DNA of 17,197 nt from an uncultured Clostridiaceae bacterium (GCA_958402495.1 CATXTS010000030.1:1-17197), one strand, 5' to 3'; positions 7,308-14,194 are shown, counted from the first letter of the stretch. Notes: generated by a model from the letters alone, not told the origin. Made by a program: numbers and translations.

Positions 7308-7574
7308 ATGCCAAATATTAAATCAGCTATCAAACGTGTAAATGTCATTGAAAAGAAAACATTAAGAAATAATATGATTAAATCAGGTTACAGAACAGCT
7401 GTTAAGAAATTTGAACAAGCTATCGAAGCGGGAAATGTAGAAGAAGCTACAACTTTATTCTCAGAAGCTACTAAAAAAATAGACCAAGCTTGTACAAAAG
7501 GTGTTATCGTTAAAAACACAGCTGCTAGAAAAAAATCTAATTTAGCAAAAAAACTAAATGCTGCAAAGGCATAA
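7308..7574 (+). CDS. rpsT: 30S ribosomal protein S20
   Basis: S20 binds 16S rRNA early in assembly of the small subunit. The 88-residue, very Lys-rich product matches the family throughout: MPNIKSAIKRV at the start, then LRNNMIKSGYRTAVKKFEQ, and the C-terminal helix KGVIVKNTAARKKSNLAKKLN. ATG 7308 follows a strong AAAGGAGGTG. It is a single-gene unit with its own sigma-A promoter and a hairpin terminator about 35 nt downstream. In many Clostridia rpsT is next to the spore protease gene gpr; here gpr is not seen, although two SASP genes, the substrate class of Gpr, lie just upstream. Confidence 0.98.
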   Translation: MPNIKSAIKRVNVIEKKTLRNNMIKSGYRTAVKKFEQAIEAGNVEEATTLFSEATKKIDQACTKGVIVKNTAARKKSNLAKKLNAAKA

Positions 7575-7608
7575 GAAATAAAAGATTGTGCACAGTTTTT
7601 TATTTTTC

Positions 7609-7637
7609 AATCACTCTAGAAATAGAGTGATTTTTTT
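7609..7637 (+). terminator. Rho-independent terminator of rpsT
   Basis: A perfect 10-bp stem AATCACTCTA / TAGAGTGATT closes a GAAA loop, and a T run follows. Confidence 0.92.
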
Positions 7638-7729
7638 AACTTTTTTCTGTAAAAAATTACCTTTGTCTTTTCTTCTATATTATGTTAATATAGAAATATA
7701 GATAGCGTGCAGAAAGTCGAGGTATATTT

Positions 7730-7987
7730 ATGAAAATATTACAACCATTTATTCAAGAAATGAAATCCATAGATAAGAAAATTCTTTCCATTATTAGAAA
7801 GGGATTCTTAGCTTCTTTTCTACTTTGCTTATTTTCTACTTCTTTATTAATTAGCTATGAAACCTTCTCTCACTTACCTATTTTATATTATACAGGGATT
7901 TCTTTATTTAAGACTAGCCTTATGTTTGGAGTTATGTTCTTAATTTGTGGAATTGCTTTTAACACCATTCAAAAAGAAATGAATTAA
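7730..7987 (+). CDS. Small two-helix membrane protein, function unknown
   Basis: Family not recognised. The 85-residue product has a basic N-terminal amphipathic region (residues 1-25, MKILQPFIQEMKSIDKK...). Two hydrophobic segments follow, at about 26-44 (GFLASFLLCLFSTSLLI) and about 55-78 (TGISLFKTSLMFGVMFLICGIAF), then a short polar tail. It should sit in the cytoplasmic membrane with both ends inside. ATG 7730 follows a GAGGT site. A possible weak promoter (TTGTCT, 17 nt, TAATAT) lies about 45 nt upstream, and a perfect hairpin terminator follows the gene. The single-gene unit with its own terminator supports it as real. Confidence 0.75.
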   Translation: MKILQPFIQEMKSIDKKILSIIRKGFLASFLLCLFSTSLLISYETFSHLPILYYTGISLFKTSLMFGVMFLICGIAFNTIQKEMN

Positions 7988-8040
7988 TACATACTAATTT
8001 ATAATTAAAAAGCATACTTAAATAGGAACCCGAAATTTAG

Positions 8041-8069
8041 AAAATCCAACTCGAAAGTTGGATTTTTTT
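8041..8069 (+). terminator. Rho-independent terminator of the small membrane protein gene
   Basis: A perfect 11-bp stem AAAATCCAACT / AGTTGGATTTT closes a CGAA loop, with further T residues after it. Confidence 0.9.
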
Positions 8070-8271
8070 GGTATAAAAATCTTATTATCTCTTTTTTTGA
8101 AAAAAGAACCTTTTCTATAACTATTTCTTCAAAAATTTGTTTAATAGTTTTTTCGAGAATTCTACTGATAATTTTCCCTTTATTAGGATGCAATTCATTC
8201 TCATTCTTTATAGTTTTTATTTTATCTTTCTTAAATGAATTGATTACATTTTATACTTATTCTTAATTCTC

Positions 8272-8514
8272 TTAATAATATGTTTTTGTCATATTAGAAT
8301 TATATGGAGAATTATTAATATTTTTTTTAATTGGTTCATTAATTTTATCGTAATCTTGCTTTTTTATTCCATTTTTTGTTAGATATGTAGATTTAGCTTT
8401 ATATGTGCTACCGCCTATCATTTTTTCGTCTTCCAATTTATTTAATATATCAAAACCTTTCCATGCTCTTTGAAATTCTCCATATAGTTCTTTTTCTGTC
8501 CATGATATTAAATA
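8272..8514 (-). pseudogene. Start-less remnant resembling DUF6429
   Basis: An 80-codon open stretch without a usable start codon lies just downstream of the TPR gene. It contains EFQRAWKGFDILNKLEDE, then GSTYKAKSTYLTKNGI. This resembles from memory the small DUF6429 family, which carries RAWKGFDWD...L and KAKSVVLTEEG motifs and looks like a winged-helix tail. The 5' part is missing: the frame is closed by TAA at 8515-8517, and the neighbouring frame carries unrelated sequence. This looks like an eroded or frameshifted gene. No ribosome binding site was found. The surrounding gap 7988-8536 otherwise holds only the terminator at 8041 and AT-rich sequence. Confidence 0.45.
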
Positions 8515-8536
8515 TTAATGTTACTGTTATTCCATC

Positions 8537-9307
8537 TTAAATCTCTCTTTCTATAAATTCTATATATGTTGGTACAATTGCTAATAAATATTTATAATCT
8601 TTTATTACAAAATACGCTTCAGTCTCTGAACCCCAAGAATATGTTCCATTATTTTCTATATCTTCTATTTTTGTTTTAGAAAATTTAATATTTCCTATTA
8701 GATAGTCTAGTATATAATTATTTTCATCTTTTATTTGCTTTAATACTTTTTTACATTTTCTATAATCTCCCTTTTTATAATACATTATAGATAATGAAAA
8801 TAACATAAAAGTTGAATCATCTGAATATTTGTTATATATTTTTTCACATTCTTCAAATTTTTCAAGTACAGTATATAGTCCCATAATCAAATACCTTATT
8901 CCTAAATTATCACTTTCACATAATTTTAATAGTTCTTCTCCTTGTTTTACTGCTTCCGTATATCTCCCTAATTCTATCAATGTCAGCATATAACTATGTT
9001 TTGTTCTCATATATGGTCTTGTTTCTATTATCCCCCAAAATATGCCTATATTTTCTTTATTAAAAAAATCATCTTTTTCCAGATTTGCTTTTTCTTTATT
9101 TAAGGTTTCTTCATACTTCTTTAATTTTTTTATAGTATTGGTTTCAAAGTTTGTAATAAAATTTTCTGCATCTATATTATTAGGATTCACTTCTAGTGCT
9201 TGTTTGGCTAGTTTTATTGCCTTTGATTTTATTGGTTCATTATATGCTTCAAATAACAGGTCATCTGACTCTTCTGTTTTTCTAAATTCTTCATCTATAA
9301 TTTCCAT
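8537..9307 (-). CDS. TPR-repeat protein resembling bacterial ST7-like proteins
   Basis: The 256-residue product is an all-helical, tetratricopeptide-like repeat protein, expected to be cytoplasmic (no signal peptide or membrane segment). Repeats are visible at about 29-60 (AIKLAKQALEVNPNNIDA), 105-140 (TLIELGRYTEAVKQGEELLKL), 141-165 and 170-200 (LSIMYYKKGDYRKCKKVL). The features GIFWGIIETRPYMR, NLGIRYLIMGLY and GSETEAYFVIKDY match, from memory, a bacterial family related to ST7. Its biochemical role is unknown; such repeats usually mediate protein binding. ATG 9307 follows GGAGGGAAG. It begins 54 nt after the AbiE toxin gene on the same strand with no terminator between, so it is probably the third gene of that operon. 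Confidence 0.75.
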   Translation of the reverse strand: MEIIDEEFRKTEESDDLLFEAYNEPIKSKAIKLAKQALEVNPNNIDAENFITNFETNTIKKLKKYEETLNKEKANLEKDDFFNKENIGIFWGIIETRPYMRTKHSYMLTLIELGRYTEAVKQGEELLKLCESDNLGIRYLIMGLYTVLEKFEECEKIYNKYSDDSTFMLFSLSIMYYKKGDYRKCKKVLKQIKDENNYILDYLIGNIKFSKTKIEDIENNGTYSWGSETEAYFVIKDYKYLLAIVPTYIEFIEREI

Positions 9308-9361
9308 ATTCTTTAACTTCCCTCCTACTCTTTAATTTTTATATTTCTTACTAATAATTTA

Positions 9362-10183
9362 TTAAGCAATGATTTTTTCTAAACTGCTTATATAATCTAA
9401 AACTACCTCTATTGTTTCTTCAATTGATATCTCTAACCAATTAACTTTTGGGCTATTTAGATTATTACGATATCTTTTAGAATTAAGAGTTCCTTTCATT
9501 CTATCAATAATATCTTGAATTGTATTTTCTCTCATTGTTTCATCTTTAAAAATTAATATTTCCATGCAATTCACTAATTTTTCTTTATCTAATTTATTAT
9601 TTTCTATTAAATAGTAAAAATCGAATAAATCTTTATATCTTGTAGATCTAAATCCTAATTTTAAAAGTGATTTTAACTTTTCAGTAAAAATCTGTTCCAT
9701 AGAATTTATTAACAAAACTGCACTATTCTCATATAAATCAAAACTAAAGCAGTATTCTTCTTGTTCTAATTCAAATAATTTATGTACTCCAATATCTAAT
9801 TTTGTATGGATAGTATTATTAGAATCATCCGTTATCTTTAAATTAACTCTTTTCCCATCATAATCTTGATGATGTAATGGAGTAATTCTGCCTATAATAT
9901 TTATCTTTATACCATCATTTATATCACTTAATGTCCTTATAAAGTTTTTTATAGATTTGTCATCTAATGAATACTTTATAAAGTCTAAATCTAAATCCTG
10001 TGTTGTCCTACGTATATCGTTTGATATACTATGCATTACAACTCCACCTTTAATTGTTATATTTCGAGAAAATTTACTTTGAGATATTTTTAACAAAATA
10101 ATATCTTGGCAAACTTTCGATTCTGCTTCTTCAAATTCGTATCCCGCTTTTTGATAATTTTCAATTGCTTCTTCTATATTCAC
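9362..10183 (-). CDS. abiEii: AbiEii-type nucleotidyltransferase toxin
   Basis: AbiEii proteins are DUF1814 nucleotidyltransferases that act as toxins of the AbiE abortive-infection and toxin-antitoxin systems; homologues modify tRNA or other nucleotide targets. The 273-residue product has KGGVVM (45-50) followed by TQDLDLDF (61-68). These are the glycine pair and the paired aspartates (Asp63/Asp65, and Asp67) of the catalytic site. A later STRYKDLFDFYYL motif corresponds to the conserved Lys-Asp motif of the family. The start is GTG 10183, preceded by GGAGG with a 7-nt spacing. It overlaps the antitoxin stop by one base (TAGTG), which suggests translational coupling. All catalytic motifs look intact. 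Confidence 0.9.
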   Translation of the reverse strand: MNIEEAIENYQKAGYEFEEAESKVCQDIILLKISQSKFSRNITIKGGVVMHSISNDIRRTTQDLDLDFIKYSLDDKSIKNFIRTLSDINDGIKINIIGRITPLHHQDYDGKRVNLKITDDSNNTIHTKLDIGVHKLFELEQEEYCFSFDLYENSAVLLINSMEQIFTEKLKSLLKLGFRSTRYKDLFDFYYLIENNKLDKEKLVNCMEILIFKDETMRENTIQDIIDRMKGTLNSKRYRNNLNSPKVNWLEISIEETIEVVLDYISSLEKIIA

Positions 10184-10725
10184 TAAAAGACCTCCATTTG
10201 TAATATATTGGATAAGCTTTCATCATTTTTGAACAATGATAGATATTCTTCTATTTTATACATATCTAATTTATCTACAATGGCTCTATAATTAGATATA
10301 ATTTCTTTGTAATAGTCAAAAGGAATCTGTTTCTTTTTTCTTATCAATTCAATCAATAATCTTTCTCTATTATAAATATTTATTAATCCATCATTTGTTT
10401 GCAAATTTATTCTTCCTTGATACAATATGTTTTTTGACATAAACGTTTGAATAATTTTTTCATTATTTATTTTATCAGTATTTCTATCTGTCGCTAAGTG
10501 GACCTTATTTGGTATTACATCTGTCAAATTATAATAGTAATATGCACTATCCATTGTAATAACGCTATTGGGATATTTTTTTGAATATATTACCAGTGGA
10601 CTGACTATTTTTTTATTTGAATATATTCCTTTATCCAATTTAAAAATTTCATTCCTACTTAATGCTTTTTTCAGATTATAATCATTCCCATAAACTTTTA
10701 TTATTTCTCTATAACTATATATCAT
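10183..10725 (-). CDS. abiEi: AbiEi-type antitoxin and transcriptional autoregulator
   Basis: AbiEi is the antitoxin of the AbiE pair; in the studied streptococcal system it also represses its own operon by binding inverted repeats through an N-terminal winged helix. The 180-residue product starts MIYSYREIIKVYGNDYNLKKAL. It has an HTH-like region followed by the family pattern FKLDKGIYSNK and SPLVIYSKKYPNSVITMDSAYYYYNLT. The rest is the antitoxin and effector domain. The longest frame begins at GTG 10734, part of the AGGTG ribosome binding site; ATG 10725 has a 6-nt spacing and was preferred. A promoter within a long inverted repeat lies immediately upstream. Confidence 0.88.
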   Translation of the reverse strand: MIYSYREIIKVYGNDYNLKKALSRNEIFKLDKGIYSNKKIVSPLVIYSKKYPNSVITMDSAYYYYNLTDVIPNKVHLATDRNTDKINNEKIIQTFMSKNILYQGRINLQTNDGLINIYNRERLLIELIRKKKQIPFDYYKEIISNYRAIVDKLDMYKIEEYLSLFKNDESLSNILQMEVF

Positions 10726-10742
10726 ATTTATCACCTATTATT

Positions 10743-10795
10743 ATCTTAAAGTAAAGCCACGCATTTGTCAATATGTTTGCGTGGTTTTACTTTAA
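10743..10795 (-). promoter_or_regulatory. abiE promoter embedded in an 18-bp inverted repeat operator
   Basis: Arms at 10746-10763 and 10778-10795 are complementary over 18 bp with one mismatch (core AAAGTAAA-CCACGC). The 14-nt loop holds the minus-strand -35 TTGACA (10771-10766). At 17 nt follows a -10 TAAGAT (10748-10743), which starts within the other arm. The start point would fall about 10 nt before the abiEi ATG. This geometry fits autorepression by AbiEi. No T run follows either arm, so a terminator is unlikely. Confidence 0.8.
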
Positions 10796-10920
10796 TTTAT
10801 ACCTATTAATATCCAATCTCTTTAATTATTTTTTCAATAGTTATTGGTATATAATCAATTACGTCACAAGATACACAAATATAATTATTTTATATAAACT
10901 TCTTTAAAACTAACTTTCTA

Positions 10921-11052
10921 TTATGGATTTCTTCTTTTCCTTTTTGCAACTTGTAATTTAATGTGTTGTATACTTTTGTACAATGCCATATAATGTCTTC
11001 TAATTATCTTTTGAGGTTTTAATATATACTTAAAGTTTAAGCGTATATCCAT
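10921..11052 (-). CDS. Possible 43-aa basic peptide or non-coding RNA body
   Basis: Family not recognised. ATG 11052 opens 43 codons (MDIRLNFKYILKPQK... to ...AKRKRRNP) with a very basic composition and no hydrophobic segment. It lies about 20 nt downstream of a near-consensus promoter on the same strand. The ribosome binding site is weak (GGAAAAAAG), so the transcript could instead be a small RNA. The frame can be extended to a TTG at 11142, but that runs back through the promoter and is rejected. Coding is uncertain. Confidence 0.35.
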   Translation of the reverse strand: MDIRLNFKYILKPQKIIRRHYMALYKSIQHIKLQVAKRKRRNP

Positions 11053-11073
11053 TATCTTTTTTCCATATTTTAT

Positions 11074-11102
11074 ATTATAGCATATAGTACAAGTGTTCGC
11101 AA
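11074..11102 (-). promoter_or_regulatory. Strong orphan sigma-A promoter
   Basis: Minus strand: TTGCGA (11102-11097), a 17-nt spacer, and perfect TATAAT (11079-11074) with extended TGC. No recognised gene follows; only the 43-codon frame and about 130 nt of AT-rich DNA lie downstream before the abiE region. Confidence 0.75.
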
Positions 11103-11140
11103 TAGTTTTTTTACATAAAAGTAGAAATTTCCTATAATAC

Positions 11141-11169
11141 AAATAAATCCTACTAATACTAGTAAGATT
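11141..11169 (-). terminator. Terminator hairpin copy downstream of the S51-RibD gene
   Basis: A 10-bp stem (minus: AATCTTACTA / TAGTAGGATT, one G-U pair) closes a GTAT loop. The following tract is TATTTG rather than a pure T run, so termination may be weaker than in copy B. It would end the S51-RibD transcript. Confidence 0.6.
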
Positions 11170-11179
11170 CGTTTTGTTT

Positions 11180-11283
11180 CTATATAATTTTTTCCATTAA
11201 TTTGGTTTGATGATGATAAATATATCTATCCACACCTATCACACTAGCTATGGATAGTCCTAATAAAAGGATATTTCGTATCC
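11180..11283 (-). pseudogene. Orphan 3' fragment of an ABC permease gene
   Basis: It encodes the terminal residues ILLLGLSIASVIGVDRYIY... through ...KLMEKII and the stop at 11180-11182. Over the last 30 residues this equals the C-terminus of the intact permease at 12539 except for one Gly-to-Ser change. Most differences there are at silent codon positions, though the frame has no start or body. The fragment is in the same frame as the stop codon of the S51-RibD gene just upstream. Confidence 0.88.
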
Positions 11284-11290
11284 TCCATTT

Positions 11291-12400
11291 CTAATTATCT
11301 TGTTCTACCTGATAATGCACCTGCACAATTCCTTCTTGTTCTTGCACTACTTTTTCTAAAATTAATTTCTTTTTAAAATCTTCTCCTTCAAATAGTTGTA
11401 TTCCTGTATTTATAATAACTGGATTATAATTTAAAATGACTCTATCTACGATATTGGCTTTAAAGAAACTATTATTCGTTTTAGCACCACCAGATACAAA
11501 TATTTTTCTAAAATGATGTTTTCTACACAATTGCAAGCAATCTTCCAAACTAGTAGCAAATAACACTTTATTTAAATTCGTTCTTTTAACACTTTTCTTT
11601 CCTAAAATAATCATGTTTATATTTTCTAAATCTTTGCAATAGGAATCTCCCCATGTAATTACATTTTCAAAAGTTTTTCTTCCCCAAATCAATACATCAT
11701 ATTCCTTTAAAAACTCCAACATAATCTTCCAGCCTCTTTCAGACAAGAAATCTTCGTTTCCTTTTTCATCTGCTATTAATCCATTTACAGAGCAAGCCAT
11801 TTCTACAGTAATTTCTAAATCTGATAATTCTATATATTCACCATCATTTAAAGTCTCCACTTGTGTGTTCAACTTGTTTATTTTCTCTATTCCTTCTTCT
11901 TTCTCTTTATTATAATGCGGATATATTTGTTTATTTACAAAACCCAATCCAGCATATGAATCAAATTCTACATTATATTTAGGTTTTGTACCTCTTTTCA
12001 AAGTAAAATACCATTCCACATCTTCTTCTAATATAATTCCGCCAGCACTTTCACCTATATATACTCCTGTACTTAAAAATTCTTCAAGAATGCTTTTTAT
12101 ATTTGTAGTTTTAACTAATTCAACTAAATTAGCTATACTGCCTCCCATCATATAACAAACATCATAGTTTAAAATTTCTTTTTCATTTTCTTTATGAATA
12201 GTCACCAAGTCTACTTTACTTGCTCCCAATTGTAAAAACTTTTCTATATTTTGTTGCCTACTATGAAAATTAGTAGTTCCATAGGTACCATTATCTATCA
12301 CTATAACACTCTTATTCTGTATATTTTTATAAACAAATTCTTCTTTAAAATTTGTTCCTACTATACCATTAGAAGTTATAACTATATTTTTTCTCAACAC
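11291..12400 (-). CDS. Fusion of a peptidase S51-like domain and a RibD C-terminal (DHFR-like) domain
   Basis: The 369-residue product has two domains. Residues 1-193 match peptidase S51 (PepE/cyanophycinase-like) proteins: MMGGSIANLVEL (84-95), the nucleophile motif GESAGG with Ser118, the likely catalytic His162 in YPHYNKE, and the closing DGEYIEL. Residues 196-369 match the RibD C-terminal/dihydrofolate-reductase-like fold: MACSVNGLIADEKG, LIWGRKTFENV (238-248) and FVSGGAKTNNSFF (301-313). That domain normally binds NADPH. Substrates are unknown. The start is GTG 12400 or TTG 12397; both follow GGAAG and the second has better spacing. It has its own promoter and is bounded by direct repeats of the permease gene end. 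Both catalytic cores look intact. A join of two once-separate genes is the simplest explanation. Confidence 0.85.
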   Translation of the reverse strand: MLRKNIVITSNGIVGTNFKEEFVYKNIQNKSVIVIDNGTYGTTNFHSRQQNIEKFLQLGASKVDLVTIHKENEKEILNYDVCYMMGGSIANLVELVKTTNIKSILEEFLSTGVYIGESAGGIILEEDVEWYFTLKRGTKPKYNVEFDSYAGLGFVNKQIYPHYNKEKEEGIEKINKLNTQVETLNDGEYIELSDLEITVEMACSVNGLIADEKGNEDFLSERGWKIMLEFLKEYDVLIWGRKTFENVITWGDSYCKDLENINMIILGKKSVKRTNLNKVLFATSLEDCLQLCRKHHFRKIFVSGGAKTNNSFFKANIVDRVILNYNPVIINTGIQLFEGEDFKKKLILEKVVQEQEGIVQVHYQVEQDN

Positions 12401-12439
12401 TATCTTCCTTCTTTCTTTTTTACCTTATACTACCTTTAA

Positions 12440-12468
12440 AATATAACATATTTTTATAGTTTTAACAA
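12440..12468 (-). promoter_or_regulatory. Promoter of the S51-RibD fusion gene
   Basis: Minus strand: TTGTTA (12468-12463), a 17-nt spacer and TATATT (12445-12440), about 40 nt before the start. It lies between repeat copy B and the gene, so the cassette carries its own promoter. Confidence 0.65.
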
Positions 12469-12499
12469 ATCTATAAGCACTTTTGTTAAAGTCTAGAAC

Positions 12500-12528
12500 A
12501 AAAAAATCCTACTAATACTAATAGGATT
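12500..12528 (-). terminator. Rho-independent terminator of the hpt-ABC transporter operon
   Basis: Minus strand stem AATCCTATTA / TAGTAGGATT with a GTAT loop, followed by seven T residues, 10 nt after the permease stop. Confidence 0.88.
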
Positions 12529-12644
12529 CGTTTTGTTTCTATATAATTTTTTCCATTAATTTGGTTTGATGATGATAAATATATCTATCCACACCTATGA
12601 CACCTGCTATGGATAATCCCAATAAAAGGATACTACCTATCCAT
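12500..12644. repeat. Direct repeat, copy B (in the intact permease gene)
   Basis: Partner of 11141-11285. It covers the permease terminator, the stop codon and about the last 34 codons of the intact gene. Both copies have the same orientation and enclose the S51-RibD gene. Confidence 0.92.
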
Positions 12645-14194
12645 ACATTCGTATTACCTAGCACTCCACCAATTATAGCTATTAGCGCAATAACTATAAA
12701 GCTTATGAAGAAGGTAAATATCATATTCATGTTTTGTTTTACCACTGCATATTCTGTTGTCCACTCTAATTTTGGTCTTTTTAAATCTACCACAACCATT
12801 AATTCACTTTGTAAAATATTAAATAGCGTAGCAATTACAAAGGCTACTAAATAGGTGGTAATTCCTATATTAGGAATCTTATAATACATAATCCCTAAAG
12901 TAATAGCAAACATAAAGGTATTTAATAAAATAGCTGGCATTGCTTTATAACGTATCTGCTTATAAAAACTAACTGGAATATATTTCATAAATACAGCATT
13001 TTGTCCATCTCTAGAAACAGCCGTTACAGATGTATAACTCATCATCATAAAAAATTGTGTCACTCCTATTAGTATACATAGCACACCTGTAGAACTTCCT
13101 TGTATTTGTTGCAATAAACTATCCATTTGGACTTGTTCTTCTCCCCCTATTCCTAATACAAAAATACCTAGAAATAAGAATGGGAAAAGAATAGGCGGTA
13201 ATACACATTGCATACAGAAAATCGGATTTTTAACCAAACTCATAAATTCTTTTTTCACATAACTAACAGCTATTTTTTTAGGTTTGTAAACCTTATCCCC
13301 TTTTATTTTCTTATGCGCAGTTCCATTGCCAATCTGATTATCAATTGCACCCTTAAAATATAATTTTTGTCCTAGCAACATAAAAATACCATAAGCCACA
13401 GCTGTAATCGCTAATAACTTGATAAGTTCTAATAACATGGTACCTATATTAGTTGCCGTCATAGCCTGCACACTTGGTAATAGTGTAACAAAATATTGTC
13501 CAATGGATTGTACTAACCCATTTGTCTGCACCAATTGTTCTAGCATTTGTTCTTCTGACATTTCTGTATGACCACTTATAAAAAATTGTATTCCAAAAAT
13601 AACTAAAATTAAAATAATGATTGCAATGAATTGGTAGGTATCTCTTTTCTTTGTAATCTTAGCAAAGCTCATAATTATCATAACTAACAAACTGGCAATT
13701 AAAATAGGAAATATTGGAAACACCAGTAAAACGATAGCTGCCATGATATAATAAAACACACTAGCACTAGTTAAAATACCATATAACAAAAAAGGTATCA
13801 AACCAATAATGCATTCCATAATATATTCTGTAACTAGCATCGTATTAAATTTAGCCATTAAAATTTCAACTGGTCTTAATGGTAGTGGTAAAACATACTC
13901 TATATCTTTTGAAAAGTAAAACACATTCATACAAGAAAAAATAGATTGGAATACTAATAATAATGCCATTCCCAATAAAAAGACACCTAAGAAGACCGCC
14001 TCTTGATGAATTTGCATCATAGAAGTAATTATATTATAACTGACAAATCCCATAATACCTGCTAAATAACCAAAGGCTAGTATATATAAAAGTAACATAC
14101 CTGTTTTTCTTTGTTTCTTCTTTGCTGATGGCATATAATTTTGGAAGGAATTTTTAAGGAAAACTTTTGTAAGAGAAAGGACTTTATGATTCAT
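12539..14194 (-). CDS. ABC transporter permease (ABC-2-like exporter)
   Basis: This is the membrane subunit of a two-gene ABC exporter with the ATPase encoded just upstream. The 551-residue product has many hydrophobic segments, about a dozen, in two blocks: about 30-210 (for example LLLYILAFGYLAGIMGFV) and about 250-540. A polar Lys-rich cytoplasmic loop lies between them near 290-320 (KKIKGDKVYKPKKIAV). This architecture resembles the large bacterial ABC-2-type permeases of PF16949; the substrate cannot be inferred. ATG 14194 overlaps the ATPase gene by 11 nt and has GGAG 7 nt upstream, so translation is probably coupled. Its last ~34 codons are duplicated at 11180-11283. Confidence 0.9.
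   Translation of the reverse strand: MNHKVLSLTKVFLKNSFQNYMPSAKKKQRKTGMLLLYILAFGYLAGIMGFVSYNIITSMMQIHQEAVFLGVFLLGMALLLVFQSIFSCMNVFYFSKDIEYVLPLPLRPVEILMAKFNTMLVTEYIMECIIGLIPFLLYGILTSASVFYYIMAAIVLLVFPIFPILIASLLVMIIMSFAKITKKRDTYQFIAIIILILVIFGIQFFISGHTEMSEEQMLEQLVQTNGLVQSIGQYFVTLLPSVQAMTATNIGTMLLELIKLLAITAVAYGIFMLLGQKLYFKGAIDNQIGNGTAHKKIKGDKVYKPKKIAVSYVKKEFMSLVKNPIFCMQCVLPPILFPFLFLGIFVLGIGGEEQVQMDSLLQQIQGSSTGVLCILIGVTQFFMMMSYTSVTAVSRDGQNAVFMKYIPVSFYKQIRYKAMPAILLNTFMFAITLGIMYYKIPNIGITTYLVAFVIATLFNILQSELMVVVDLKRPKLEWTTEYAVVKQNMNMIFTFFISFIVIALIAIIGGVLGNTNVWIGSILLLGLSIAGVIGVDRYIYHHQTKLMEKII

Larger units (their letters stand above)
11141..11285. repeat. Direct repeat, copy A (permease 3' end plus terminator)
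   Basis: About 145 bp matching 12500-12644 at a constant offset of 1359 with about 11 mismatches (roughly 92% identity, counted by eye). It carries the terminator hairpin and the last ~34 codons of the ABC permease gene. The match ends abruptly about 5 nt from the stop codon of the S51-RibD fusion gene. Confidence 0.92.
10796..11290. other. Mostly non-coding stretch upstream of abiE
   Basis: About 500 very AT-rich bases without a clear conserved gene. From the abiE side it holds a 27-codon start-less frame (10806-10889, minus), a 43-codon basic frame (10921-11052, minus) behind a strong promoter, and then the first copy of the permease-end direct repeat (11141-11285). No tRNA-like or riboswitch-like structure was recognised. 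Confidence 0.6.

Noticed and set aside
8005..8193. 62-codon minus-strand frame
   Set aside because: It starts at TTG without a ribosome binding site and its 3' part is the sequence of the plus-strand terminator at 8041-8069.
9042..9335. 97-codon plus-strand frame opposite the TPR gene
   Set aside because: Ser/Phe-rich composition typical of antisense reading of Lys/Glu-rich helices; no ribosome binding site.
10746..10795. Inverted repeat as a terminator
   Set aside because: No T run follows either arm, and a promoter -35 lies in its loop, so an operator is the better reading.
8000..12644. Transposase, integrase or insertion sequence in the accessory region
   Set aside because: No frame there resembles a recombinase and no terminal inverted repeats were found; only the direct repeats suggest mobility.
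12251..12854. Plus-strand frames opposite the fusion gene and the permease end
   Set aside because: Antisense shadows crossing known genes, the terminator and the repeat; no start signals.
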